From: CAWCDJ01 sp963836015
GTDB lineage: Bacteria; Acidobacteriota; Terriglobia; Bryobacterales; Bryobacteraceae
Assembly: GCA_963836015.1 (NCBI GenBank)
Contig: CAWIIF010000015.1
Span: 1 to 64,000, forward strand
Length of the DNA stretch: 64,000 nt
Reading direction: 5' to 3'
Shown here: positions 37,834-47,122 of the stretch, piece by piece
Position numbering within the stretch: position 1 is the first letter of the stretch
How the letters are laid out: each line of letters opens with the position of its first letter
Position numbers and translations under genes: made by a program
Notes under the pieces: model-generated
The model's input: the letters and a program-made list of their open reading frames with translations, nothing else
Database searches by the model: none
What the model was told of the DNA's origin: nothing

Positions 37834-38272
37834 ATGATGCGCCGTTCCAAGGAAAGCAACACTGTCGCGGATGGGGGGCTGCCGCTCGGCCACCTCGAGC
37901 GAAACGCCCTCGAGATCCTCTGGGATTGCGGCGAGTGCAATGTGCACGAGGTCGTCAGGAGGCTCTCGCGGCCCCTGGCCTATACCACCGTCATGACCAC
38001 GCTCGACCGGCTGTTCAAAAAAGGGCTGCTCGAGCGGCGTAAATCCGAACGCGCCTTTCTGTATTCGCCTCGATGGTCGAAACGCGAATGGGAGCGCAAG
38101 CGCGCCGGCGATTGGGTGGCGGCCTTCCTCTCCGGCTTCGCGGCCCTCCGGCGAAATGTTGATCTCCTGCCTGGTGGACGCGGTCGGCCAGCAGGACGAG
38201 GCCCTTCTCGACGAGTTGGAAAAGAAGATCCGGATGAAACGCCGGGAACTGGAGCGGAAGGCCCGAACATGA
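37834..38272 (+). CDS. BlaI/MecI/CopY-type repressor (one frameshift)
   Basis: Start ATG 37834. A winged helix: LERNALEILWDCGECNVHEV and YTTVMTTLDRLFKKGLLER, the DNA recognition region of BlaI/MecI repressors. After LSGFAA the frame breaks near 38145 in GGCCC; the other frame gives SGEMLISCLVDAVGQQDEAL, the usual dimerisation helix, then a charged tail and TGA that overlaps the start of the M56 gene. About 146 aa, normal for the family. It should repress this operon and be removed by the cognate M56 peptidase. Confidence 0.82.
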
Positions 38273-39236
38273 CGCTGCCCTACCTTTTTCGGCTGCTGTG
38301 CCTGTGCCTGGCCTGCTTCTTCGTGGTGCATCTGGCGGCGGGCCTGGCGGTGGGGCTGTGCGCGCGCGCCGCTGTTCCGCAGGGCCGGGCGCCGCAAGCC
38401 CCGCGCCGCCGCCCGGTTGTTGCTCTTTTGGCGGCTGCTGCCGGCCGGAGCCGCGCTGGTCGCCGTCGCGGGACTTTGCGTGCCCAGCTATCTGTGGCTC
38501 GAGCCTCGCACGGCCTCCAATGAAGAGATGAGCCTCGCGTTTCTGGCAGCCGCCTGCTGCGGCGGCGCCGCCTGGGGATCCTCGCTCCTACGTGCGGTGG
38601 CCGCGTTGGTCCGCTCCTTCCGCTATATACGCCGTTCGCGCGAGGCCGGCTATCGTCTGCGTCTTGCCGGCCATCCCGTGTGGGTTGTGGAGCACGCGTC
38701 ACCCCAGTTGGTGCTGGCCGGATTGATCCGTCCGCGGATGCTGGTGTCCCGGCGCGTGGCGGATTCGCTTCCGCCCGAACAACTGGATGCGGCGCTGCGC
38801 CACGAGCGCGCCCACTGGACCTCCCGCGATAATCTCAAGCGGCTTCTGCTTCTGCTGGCCCCCGGCTGGTTCCCGTTCTGCCGCGCTCTCGAGCGAGAAG
38901 TGGGCGCACCTGGCGGAGTGGGCAGCCGATGATCGCGCCGTGGCCGGAGATCCCGCCCGGTCGGTCTCCCTGGCCGCCGCCCTGGTAGCCGTAGCGCGCA
39001 TGAGCGCACCCACGCGGCCTCACGTCCTGGCGACTTCCCTGCTGGCTGACGGTGAAGACCTCTCGGCCCGGGTGGATCGCCTGCTCGGCGCTGTTCCCCC
39101 TGCCGAAGAGCCCGACGACTCCAACACCCTGTGGACCGCCGGGGCCGCATTTCTCGCGACTGGACTGGCCGTCGTGGTCGTTCAGCCCGCCGCGCTCTAC
39201 TCCGTGCACTCCCTCCTCGAGCGGCTGGCGCACTAA
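38269..39236 (+). CDS. M56-family BlaR1/MecR1-like membrane peptidase (two frameshifts)
   Basis: ATG 38269 overlaps the BlaI stop (ATGA). Membrane helices come first (LCLACFFVVHLAAGLAVGL), then the frame shifts near 38385 and continues as LLLFWRLLPAGAALVAVAGL. The gluzincin motif is ALRHERAHWTSRDN (HExxH), with VWVVEHASPQLVLAGLIRPR before it. A second shift near 38897 leads to WAHLAEWAADDRAVAG, which carries the downstream Glu ligand. With both repaired it is about 322 aa. No C-terminal penicillin-sensing domain is present, so the signal it senses is unclear. Confidence 0.8.
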
Positions 39237-39240
39237 AGCG

Positions 39241-40971
39241 CTATCTCGAATTCGTAGGTTTCTTGGGATACGGGAAATACCACATGACGATCGACTTCCC
39301 GACCCTCTCGGTCGGAGGGGTCGTGTCCTCCCAGAGCTTCACTTCCATGTGCTGGTCGCCCAGTCCCATCCGCATCTGCTTCCAGGTGGTGACCCCGACC
39401 GCATTCCAGCCCGGATTGGGAGTGTCGATATTGATCCTCCGAATGTGGGGGAAGCCGTGCTCTTTCTCGAAGTCGGCAACCAGCGTGGAGGTGAACGAGA
39501 CTTCTTTCACACCCAGCTCGTGCAGCCGTTTGGAAAGGCGATCTACATCCTGTCCCCAATCGAGATCCGACTCGACCAGGACGTTCTCCGGCTCACTTCC
39601 CGCCAGCGCATTGAAGTAGGCCAGATAATCCGGATGAGCGAGCAGCGACGACGCGGCATACCAGCCCGCCAGAACGACCATCGCTATTTTGGCCCACCGC
39701 GGCGGCTGCTTCATCTCCAGCACCCAGGCCACCGCAATTGCCACCAGCATGGAGAATCCGATATACACGGGCATGACGTGGCGCAGCCCGATATTGATGT
39801 GGCTGAACGCCGACACGAACAGGATCGCTCCCGAGAACGCGAGCGGCATGTACCCCATCCTCGAGCGCCCAGCGTTAGCTAGAGCCAGCGCCGCGCCGAT
39901 CGCGAGCAGCCCCAGAAATCCCAGCGGCGTCTTCACTGCCAGCGCCACTTCGAAGAAGTACCACCATCCAAAATCGGAATGCGCGCCCAGCAGATAGGCC
40001 GGATGCCCTTGCGTGTTGTGCTGCTGGACCTCTTGAATCCCCTTAACCAGCTCCGGCGCCGGAATGCGGAACGGGATCGGATCCACCGCGCCGTACGAGA
40101 AGCGATATCCCGCCCAGATCACCAGGAACGCCACCGCCGCAGCCAGCGCCAATGTGGGCAGGCGCTTTCGAATCTCCGCGCCCCAGGCGAGCTTCGGACG
40201 TCCGGAGACCAGGTACCACACTCCCAGAGTGACCACCGCGCTCGCAGGGAAGAAGAGCAGGCTCGAAAACTTCGAGAGGATCGCCAGGGCGCCCGAGCCC
40301 CCAAACCACACCGCATGTTTCCACGCCGGCTCCTCGAGCCAGACTGCGCCGCACACGAAAGCCAGCCCCAGAAACGCGGTCAGCGCCATATCGGTGGTCG
40401 CGAGGCCGGCGTGCGCAAGAATCGTCGGCTCGAAACTGAACGCAAAAACCGCAATTGCCGCGATCGCAGCGTCGAAATATCGTATACCCCACCAGTACAC
40501 CGCCAGGCAGCCAATCCAGAAGAACGGCAGAATCCCGAGGCGCGCCACGGACAAGGTCAGATCGTAATGATGGTCCTTATACAGGATCCTGACGCCCTCC
40601 TGCAGCATGGAGTCCGCATAGTCTCTCGAGAAGTTCTGGCTGCGGATTCCCAGCAGGTACGGCCCGATCGCCGCCGCGACCCTCGCCAGCGGCGGGTGCT
40701 GCGCTTCCCACGTGTAGGCCCCTTTGTCCAGCCACTCCATTCCGCACGCGATATGCGCCGGCTCGTCGACGGTGTGGTTGAAGACGCGATAGGTCGCCAC
40801 AATCCGGATGCTCGCAAGCGCGATCAGCGCGATCGTGATCGCGAGGCTGTGGCGGCCGATATAGCCCAGGATTGCGGGCCCTGCCCATTCCCTTGATTGC
40901 GCGACCGGAACGGATCTGCGCCTGGGACTTCCCATCCGAGGCCCCTGCTTGACACTCACGGTACCTAACAA
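39241..40971 (-). CDS. GT39-like integral membrane glycosyltransferase
   Basis: 576 aa with about ten to twelve membrane helices. The first periplasmic loop contains FNHTVDEPAHIACGMEWLDK, with the acidic DE pair typical of dolichyl-/undecaprenyl-phosphate sugar transferases, and WEAQHPPLARVAAAIGPYLL behind it. C-terminal soluble part PENVLVESDLDWGQDVDRLS is characteristic of this acidobacterial group. It likely transfers a sugar from a lipid carrier to an envelope acceptor. Start may be at 40971 or 40935. Convergent with the M56 gene (4 bases apart). Confidence 0.75.
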   Translation of the reverse strand: MLGTVSVKQGPRMGSPRRRSVPVAQSREWAGPAILGYIGRHSLAITIALIALASIRIVATYRVFNHTVDEPAHIACGMEWLDKGAYTWEAQHPPLARVAAAIGPYLLGIRSQNFSRDYADSMLQEGVRILYKDHHYDLTLSVARLGILPFFWIGCLAVYWWGIRYFDAAIAAIAVFAFSFEPTILAHAGLATTDMALTAFLGLAFVCGAVWLEEPAWKHAVWFGGSGALAILSKFSSLLFFPASAVVTLGVWYLVSGRPKLAWGAEIRKRLPTLALAAAVAFLVIWAGYRFSYGAVDPIPFRIPAPELVKGIQEVQQHNTQGHPAYLLGAHSDFGWWYFFEVALAVKTPLGFLGLLAIGAALALANAGRSRMGYMPLAFSGAILFVSAFSHINIGLRHVMPVYIGFSMLVAIAVAWVLEMKQPPRWAKIAMVVLAGWYAASSLLAHPDYLAYFNALAGSEPENVLVESDLDWGQDVDRLSKRLHELGVKEVSFTSTLVADFEKEHGFPHIRRINIDTPNPGWNAVGVTTWKQMRMGLGDQHMEVKLWEDTTPPTERVGKSIVMWYFPYPKKPTNSR

Positions 40972-41052
40972 TCTAACACGCGCCCTGCGAACTACGACCG
41001 GTGGTAGTAACGCCCCGCTTCCTGTAACCTATTTGGCAATCCAACTAAGGTT

Positions 41053-43992
41053 ATGTCTCGAATCAGTCTTCTCCTGCTTTCTTCCATTCTTGGGCTGGCC
41101 CTGGCTTTGTTCGCGCAAACTCCCGATACCGCCACATTGCGCGGGCAAGTGACCGACCCCGCCCATGCCGCCGTCTCCGGCGCGAAAATCACCGCTACAA
41201 ACTCCCAGACCGGCCTGGAGCGCCGCACCGAGACCGATTCCGCGGGCGGCTTCTCTCTCTCCGCCCTTCCCGCCGCCGGAACCTGGCGCATCACCGCCGT
41301 CAAACAGGGTTTCGCGGACGCCGCCGTTTCCGGCCTGCAACTGGCCGGCGGCCGCACGGCCGAGGTCCAGGTCGAGTTGAACGTCGCCGGCGGCCAGACC
41401 GCCGTCACGGTGACCGGCGTGGTGGGCGAGGTCCGCACCGACCAGCCGCAGTTGGGAGTCCACCTCGCCGCCCGGCAGGTGGAGGACGTCCCGCTCCTCA
41501 ACCGCAAAATCAGCTACCTTCCCATGCTCAATGCGGCCAACCGCCCCGCCATCAATCAGGGTGACGTGTTCATGAATCAGAACCTGTTCACCACCAACGG
41601 CGCGGGCCGGCGCCAGACCACCTTCGTGGTGGATGGCGGCACCGGCAACGAAGCCTGGGGCCGCCAGACCATGTTCAGCAGCCTGCCGCTTACCTCCGTG
41701 CAGGAGATGGACGTTCTCACCAACTCCTTTTCCGCCGAATTTGGAGGCAGCACCGGCAGCGTCGTGAACGTGATCACCAAAAGCGGCGGCAGCCAGTTCC
41801 ACGGCGACGTGCTGGAGTTGTGGCGTCCCAACGCGACTTCCGCGGCCCTCTCCGGCTTCACCGCCCAGAACGCCACTTCCGGCAACAACTGGACCAGCGA
41901 CTCGCTCGGCCAATCGGCCGCCTCGCTCTCTGGCCCGATTGGCTCTTCCCAGCACACCCATTTTTCCGCCGCCGGCGAATTCAGCCGCGAAGATCGCGGC
42001 TCTCCCATCATTTCACCCGTCGCTCCCGGGATCTTCACCGGCCACTACCGCGGATGGCTCGCCTTCCTTCGCCTCGACCACCAGATCAACCGGAACAACA
42101 CCCTGTTCTTCCGCAGTAACGTGGATGGCTTCCACGACACGAATCCCAACGGCGCCGTCGGCGGCAACAACCTGCCTTCGGTGGACCGCGTCTTCCGCCG
42201 CCGAACGTATTCCGAAGAGCTCGGCGAGACCGCCGTTTTAAGCCCGTCCATCATCAACAACCTGCGCCTCCAGTTCCAGTTGGCCTCGCCCGTCACCGAG
42301 TTCGACCCCGTGATTTATGGCACGCAATACCAGGTGCCCATATCGGGCGTCGGCACCTTCACCACCGGCACCTCTCAATCGGCACTGCTGATCAACCGCC
42401 AGTATCAGTTCAGCGATACCCTCTCCGCCATCCACGGGCGGCACCAGCTCAAATTCGGCGCGGACGTCCTGTTTGCCCACAACGGCGGGAACAGCAAGGA
42501 GTTCGGCGGCCCCATCTATCTCGGCCAGTTTGTCTACAAACCCTGTGCTCAGGCGCCTGCTGTCTGCGAAAGCCAGGCCTATCTCGGCGACATCAACAAC
42601 GTCCAAACTTACACACAGAGTTATGGGAACGCCACTTACACCGTGGACGATGCTATGTGGTCCCTGTTCGCCCAGGACGATTTCCACGTTCGCCCCGACT
42701 TAACGCTCAACCTCGGCTTGCGTTACGAGCAGCAGACCTTCGCCGACTCCCGTAAGGATTTCGCCCCGCGCCTCGGTTTTGCCTACAACGTTCACAACGA
42801 CGGAAAGACCGTCATCCGCGGCGGATACGGCATCTACTACTCGCAGATCGTCGATAACACGGCCGCGAACTGGGCCCTCACCGGGCCCACGGGCGTCTTC
42901 AATTACAGCGCCAGCCTCGGGCAGGCCGGGTTCCCCACCAGCGTCGCTGCCGCTCCGCTGCCTGCCTTCCCGGCCGGCGCCCGGGTCCCGCTGCGCAGCC
43001 TCTACGTGCGCCCCGGCGATAGCGCCAACCTGGACCAGTACTTCCCCACCAGCACGTTGATCGGCTACCAGTCGAAGCTCCTCAACCCCTACTCCGGCCA
43101 GTGGACCATCGGCGTCGAGCGCAGCCTCGCTTCCGGCTGGCTCCTGTCGGTCGATTATGTGGGCTCCCACACCAGCCGCATCAACCGCCCCCGCGACGTC
43201 GATCCTCCGTCGCCCTTCATCCGCACGGCACAGGGCCAGACGCGCTCCGCGCAGGCCGCCAACTGCACGCGCCCCTATTGGATCGCCTGGTATGCGGCCG
43301 CCGGAATGACTTGTAACTCCACCGCCGCCACCAATCCCCAGCCGCCTTACTCGGTAATTCTCAGCGACGTCAACGACGGCTACTCCAATTACAACGCGCT
43401 CGACGTCAACCTGAGCCACCGTTTCAACCGCCATCTCTCCATGCTGGTCAGCTACACCTGGTCGCACGCCCTCGATAACGTGGATCCCGACATTCCCGGC
43501 CAGAACCCCAACGACGCGAACTTCACTGGCCGCGTGGAGTACGCCAACGCCATCTTCGACCAGCGCCATCGCTTCGTCTGGAGCGGCGTCTACGTCATGC
43601 CCGGGAGCGTCAGCTTCGGATGGGTGGCCACTCTCGCTTCGGGCCTGCCTTACAACTGGGTGACCGGCGCCAACAACAGCGGCGATACCGGCGCCACCAC
43701 GGACCGTCCCGTGATCAACGGCGTGGTGGTCGCGCGCAACTTCGGTCGCGGCGGCTCCATCTACGATATCTCGCCGTTCCTGGAGCGCCCGTTTGCCATC
43801 CTTGGCGAGCGCTTTCATGTCACTCCGCGAGTCGAAGCCTTCAACGTCTTCAACCACGCCAATTTCGTCGGCTACAGCGGCACCTATGGCAACGGCGCCA
43901 CTCCCGGCCCCGGTTTCGGCGCTCCCTTAGTCGGAGTAACCAACCAGTTACCCGCCCGCTCCCTGCAATTCCAGCTTCGCCTATCTTTCTAA
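41053..43992 (+). CDS. Oar-like TonB-dependent receptor with CarboxypepD_reg domain
   Basis: 979 aa. Signal peptide LLLLSSILGLALALFAQ. CarboxypepD_reg at about 25-110 (LRGQVTDPAHAAVSGAKITA). Plug with TTFVVDGGTGNEAWGRQTMF and FSAEFGGSTGSVVNVITKSG. Barrel ends SLQFQLRLSF. Same class as the receptor at 28.5 kb but clearly diverged. Transcribed divergently from the GT39-like gene. Confidence 0.9.
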   Translation: MSRISLLLLSSILGLALALFAQTPDTATLRGQVTDPAHAAVSGAKITATNSQTGLERRTETDSAGGFSLSALPAAGTWRITAVKQGFADAAVSGLQLAGGRTAEVQVELNVAGGQTAVTVTGVVGEVRTDQPQLGVHLAARQVEDVPLLNRKISYLPMLNAANRPAINQGDVFMNQNLFTTNGAGRRQTTFVVDGGTGNEAWGRQTMFSSLPLTSVQEMDVLTNSFSAEFGGSTGSVVNVITKSGGSQFHGDVLELWRPNATSAALSGFTAQNATSGNNWTSDSLGQSAASLSGPIGSSQHTHFSAAGEFSREDRGSPIISPVAPGIFTGHYRGWLAFLRLDHQINRNNTLFFRSNVDGFHDTNPNGAVGGNNLPSVDRVFRRRTYSEELGETAVLSPSIINNLRLQFQLASPVTEFDPVIYGTQYQVPISGVGTFTTGTSQSALLINRQYQFSDTLSAIHGRHQLKFGADVLFAHNGGNSKEFGGPIYLGQFVYKPCAQAPAVCESQAYLGDINNVQTYTQSYGNATYTVDDAMWSLFAQDDFHVRPDLTLNLGLRYEQQTFADSRKDFAPRLGFAYNVHNDGKTVIRGGYGIYYSQIVDNTAANWALTGPTGVFNYSASLGQAGFPTSVAAAPLPAFPAGARVPLRSLYVRPGDSANLDQYFPTSTLIGYQSKLLNPYSGQWTIGVERSLASGWLLSVDYVGSHTSRINRPRDVDPPSPFIRTAQGQTRSAQAANCTRPYWIAWYAAAGMTCNSTAATNPQPPYSVILSDVNDGYSNYNALDVNLSHRFNRHLSMLVSYTWSHALDNVDPDIPGQNPNDANFTGRVEYANAIFDQRHRFVWSGVYVMPGSVSFGWVATLASGLPYNWVTGANNSGDTGATTDRPVINGVVVARNFGRGGSIYDISPFLERPFAILGERFHVTPRVEAFNVFNHANFVGYSGTYGNGATPGPGFGAPLVGVTNQLPARSLQFQLRLSF

Positions 43993-43995
43993 GTA

Positions 43996-44017
43996 GGGTA
44001 GGCCTCCTGGCCTGCCC
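43996..44017. repeat. Dispersed palindrome GGGTAGGCC-TCCT-GGCCTGCCC
   Basis: Nine-base arms with one G-T wobble. A second hairpin, GCCGAG-N5-CTCGGC, follows at about 44023-44039. Same type as the repeat at 36056-36077; here it sits between the TonB receptor stop and comEC. Confidence 0.5.
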
Positions 44018-44067
44018 CCTGAGCCGAGCCAAGCTCGGCCGCCGCCGCCTGTTACAATCGGCATTTC

Positions 44068-46571
44068 GTGAAGGACCCGCTGATCGGGCCCCTGGCTGCC
44101 ATCGCCTCGGGTATCCTGGCCGCCCGTTTCGTGCCGTTCCATTCCTCCGAGCTGCTGGCCGCCATCGCCGCCTTCCTGGCGTTGGGCATCCTGGCGCAGT
44201 ATCGAGGGTCCCGCGTTCTTGCCGGAGCCTGCTGTTCACTCGGCCTCTTTTGCGGCGGCGCCCTCACTTACCTTGCTCATCGCCCCGGCCCCCCGCCTGA
44301 ACTCGACGCCACCGGCCGCGAGATCGTCATCCTCTCCGGGTGCGTCGTCGAGCCTCCCGCCATTTCGGGCGAGCGCGAGCGCTTCCTTCTGGAACTCGAT
44401 CCGGGAGCCCGCGCCCAGGTGACCCTCTACACCCGCGAGGGTGAATCGCTTCCGGCGCTCCGCTACGGCCAGAACGTGGAGCTCGACGCCCGCGTGCGCA
44501 AACCCCGCAACTTCCAAAACCCCGGGGCCTTCGATTACGCTTCATATCTCACTCGCCAGCAGACCTACTGGACCGCTTCCGCAGCGGCCCGCGATGTCCG
44601 CGTTCTCCCCGGCCGCTGCGGCTCGCCTTTCCAGAAAGCCGTGATGGACCTGCGCCAGGCCGCGCTCTCCCGCATCGAGCGCCTCTACCACGGCGATTCT
44701 TACCAGACCGGCATGATGCAGGCCATCCTCATCGGCCAGTCGTTCCAGCTGGAAAAGGTGTGGACCGAAGAGTACCGCTCCACCGGCACTTTCCACGCAC
44801 TGGTGATCTCGGGAACCCATGTGGCTGTGCTCGCGGCGTTCTTCCTGTTTCTGCTGCGCCTGTGCTTCGTCCCGGAAAGCATCGCCCTGCTTTTCACCGT
44901 CGCGGCCTCCTGGCTCTATGCTCTCGTCACGGGCTGGCAGGCCCCGTGCACCCGCTCCGCCGCCGGTCTCACGTTGTTCATGATCGGCAGCTACTTCTAC
45001 CGTGAGCGCCGTCCCTTAAACCTGCTGGCGGCGATCGCGGTTGCCTTCCTGGTGCTCGACCCCTACGAGCTGTTCGACGCCAGCTTCCAGCTCACCTTCC
45101 TGGCCGTCGGATTCCTGGGAGCCTTCGCCGCGCCCCTCATCCACGCCACTTCCGGCCCGCTGGCCGCCGGCCTGCGCGATCTCGACGACTCCGGCCGCGA
45201 CCTCCACCTCGGCCCCGCGCGTCGCGCAGTTCCGCATCGAGATGCGCCTGCTCGCCGCCACGCTCCGCGGCCTGGGCGTCTCCGCCCGCCTCGCTACGGC
45301 CGCCATTACCGCACCTGCCCGCATCCTGTTTTTCGTTTATGAAGTCACGGTCATTTCCGCCATCGTGCAGATCGGCCTGGCCCTGCCCATGGTGGTCTAC
45401 TTTCACCGCGTGGGCATCTCCGGCCTCTCGGCCAACGTCTTCGTCGTGCCGCTGATGGGGTTGATCGTGCCCGCCGGCTTCGTGGCCGTCTTCACCGGTT
45501 GGGTGTGGGTAGCGCGCCTCGCCGGCGGTTTCCTGTGGCTTTCGCAGCGCGTGGTGGCGTGGCATGCCGCCCTCGAGCCGAACTGGCGTATCCCTACTCC
45601 GCCCGCCTGGCTGGCCATCGCGATCTCCGCCGCCCTCATCGCCGCCGCCCTCGCTCGCGGGCGCTGGTGGCGCACTGCCTCGATTGCCGTGGTCGCGAGC
45701 GCTGCTGTTGCTTCTGTTCTGGCACCCGTTCCCGCCCGACGTCCGTCCCGGGCAGTTGGAGATGACCGCCATCGATGTCGGACAGGGCGACAGCCTCCTG
45801 GTGATCTTCCCCGACGGCAAGCGAATGTTGGTGGATGGCGGCGGCATCCCCGCCTTCGGACGCTCGTACCGCTCCCAGCTCGATATCGGCGAAGATGTCG
45901 TGGCCCCCTACCTGTGGGACCGCTCCATCCGCACCCTGGACGTTATCGCGCTCTCCCACGCCCACGAGGACCACATCGGCGGATTGCCCGCGCTGGTCTC
46001 CGATTTCCACCCCCGCGAGTTATGGACCGGCGCCACCCCCGACAGCGCCACCTGGCGCGCCGTCCGCGCCAGGGCCGCCCAGGCGGGCGCCCGCATCGTC
46101 CCGATGGTATCGCCGCGCCGCTTCACCTTCGGCGGCGCGCAGGTCGACGTGCTCGCCCCTTTCCCCGACTACGTTCCCCGCGACGTACCCGGAAACAACG
46201 ATTCGCTCGTGATTCGCCTGCGCTACGGCCGCCACACTTTTCTCCTGTGCGGCGACGCGGAAAAGCTCATCGAATACCGCATGCTCGACGAGAACGAACT
46301 GGCCCACGCCGACGTCCTCAAAGTGGCCCATCACGGAAGCAAGACTTCGAGCACCGAGGAGTTCCTGAACGCCGTGTCGCCGGCCTTCGCCATCATCTCC
46401 GACGGCTTCGAGAACAGCTACGGGCACCCGCACGCCGATGTCATCGCGCGGCTAGAGCAGCACCACGCCGGGGTCCTGCGTACCGACCAGGAGGGCCTCA
46501 TCACCATTCGCAGCGACGGCCGCCGGCTGTCGGTGGAGACATTCCGCGGCGCGGCCCAGGCCGGCCGGTAA
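44068..46571 (+). CDS. comEC: ComEC/Rec2-type DNA-uptake channel (two frameshifts)
   Basis: About 833 aa when joined. N-terminal DUF4131 region with FQNPGAFDYASYLTRQQTYW, then the Competence core (TGTFHALVISGTHVAVLAAF, then LFDASFQLTFLAVGFLGAFA). The frame breaks near 45220 in GGCCCC and resumes as APRVAQFRIEMRLLAATLRG. It breaks again near 45700 and resumes as LLLLFWHPFPPDV, leading into the metallo-beta-lactamase-like domain: MTAIDVGQGDSLLV, LSHAHEDHIGGLP (HxHxDH) and VLKVAHHGSKTSS. ComEC carries single-stranded DNA across the inner membrane during transformation. GTG 44068 is the start. Confidence 0.85.
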
Positions 46572-46575
46572 GGGC

Positions 46576-46992
46576 CTACGGCGGCGTGGGGGAGTCGTGC
46601 GATCCGTTGTGAAATTCGCGCCGCCCGGCCAGCCATTCCTCGGCTTCGGGGACAGAACGGAAAACGCACACTTCGCGGAAGAGATCTTCCGTGAAAACCT
46701 GGAACATCCGGATCATTCCGAAAAGCACATCCGTGCAGGCCACGATCGCGCACGCCCCGAACTGCACACTCGCGCGAATATTGCCGATTTCGCGAGTCAC
46801 CACCCGCAGATCGCCGCTCTGCGGTATCGAAGTCTGTTCGCTCAGGTCCAACATAACGTCCAGGCGATCGCTTCGATGGGGGTCTCGTTCCAGTTCATGG
46901 AAATGACCGATCACCTCGTCCAGCGTCACATCGCCGCTGCATTTCGTGCGAATTATCGCGCTCGCCGCGTCGATCTGATACGTGACCGGCAT
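46576..46992 (-). CDS. STAS/SpoIIAA-like small protein
   Basis: 138 aa from ATG 46992, after AGGGA. The pattern VTYQIDAASAIIRTKCSGDV, then LDVMLDLSEQTSIPQSGDLR fits the SpoIIAA-like/STAS-related alpha-beta fold common in Acidobacteria and Cyanobacteria. No phosphorylatable Ser motif is clear. Function unknown; convergent with comEC. Confidence 0.6.
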   Translation of the reverse strand: MPVTYQIDAASAIIRTKCSGDVTLDEVIGHFHELERDPHRSDRLDVMLDLSEQTSIPQSGDLRVVTREIGNIRASVQFGACAIVACTDVLFGMIRMFQVFTEDLFREVCVFRSVPEAEEWLAGRREFHNGSHDSPTPP

Positions 46993-47122
46993 AGTCTCCC
47001 TGCCTGGTTCGATCCCGGATCCGCCATGGTTGTCTTTTTCTTTTCTTTCAGGCAGCCGGCCAGGACGGCATTGCTTCGATCCGGGAAGTGATAGACTCCG
47101 AGCTACCCAGGAGGAAGACGAG

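Noticed and set aside
35989..38397. Long minus-strand open frame (802 codons)
   Set aside because: Antisense to the thioredoxin-like, MFS and BlaI genes, all of which have clear family motifs on the plus strand.
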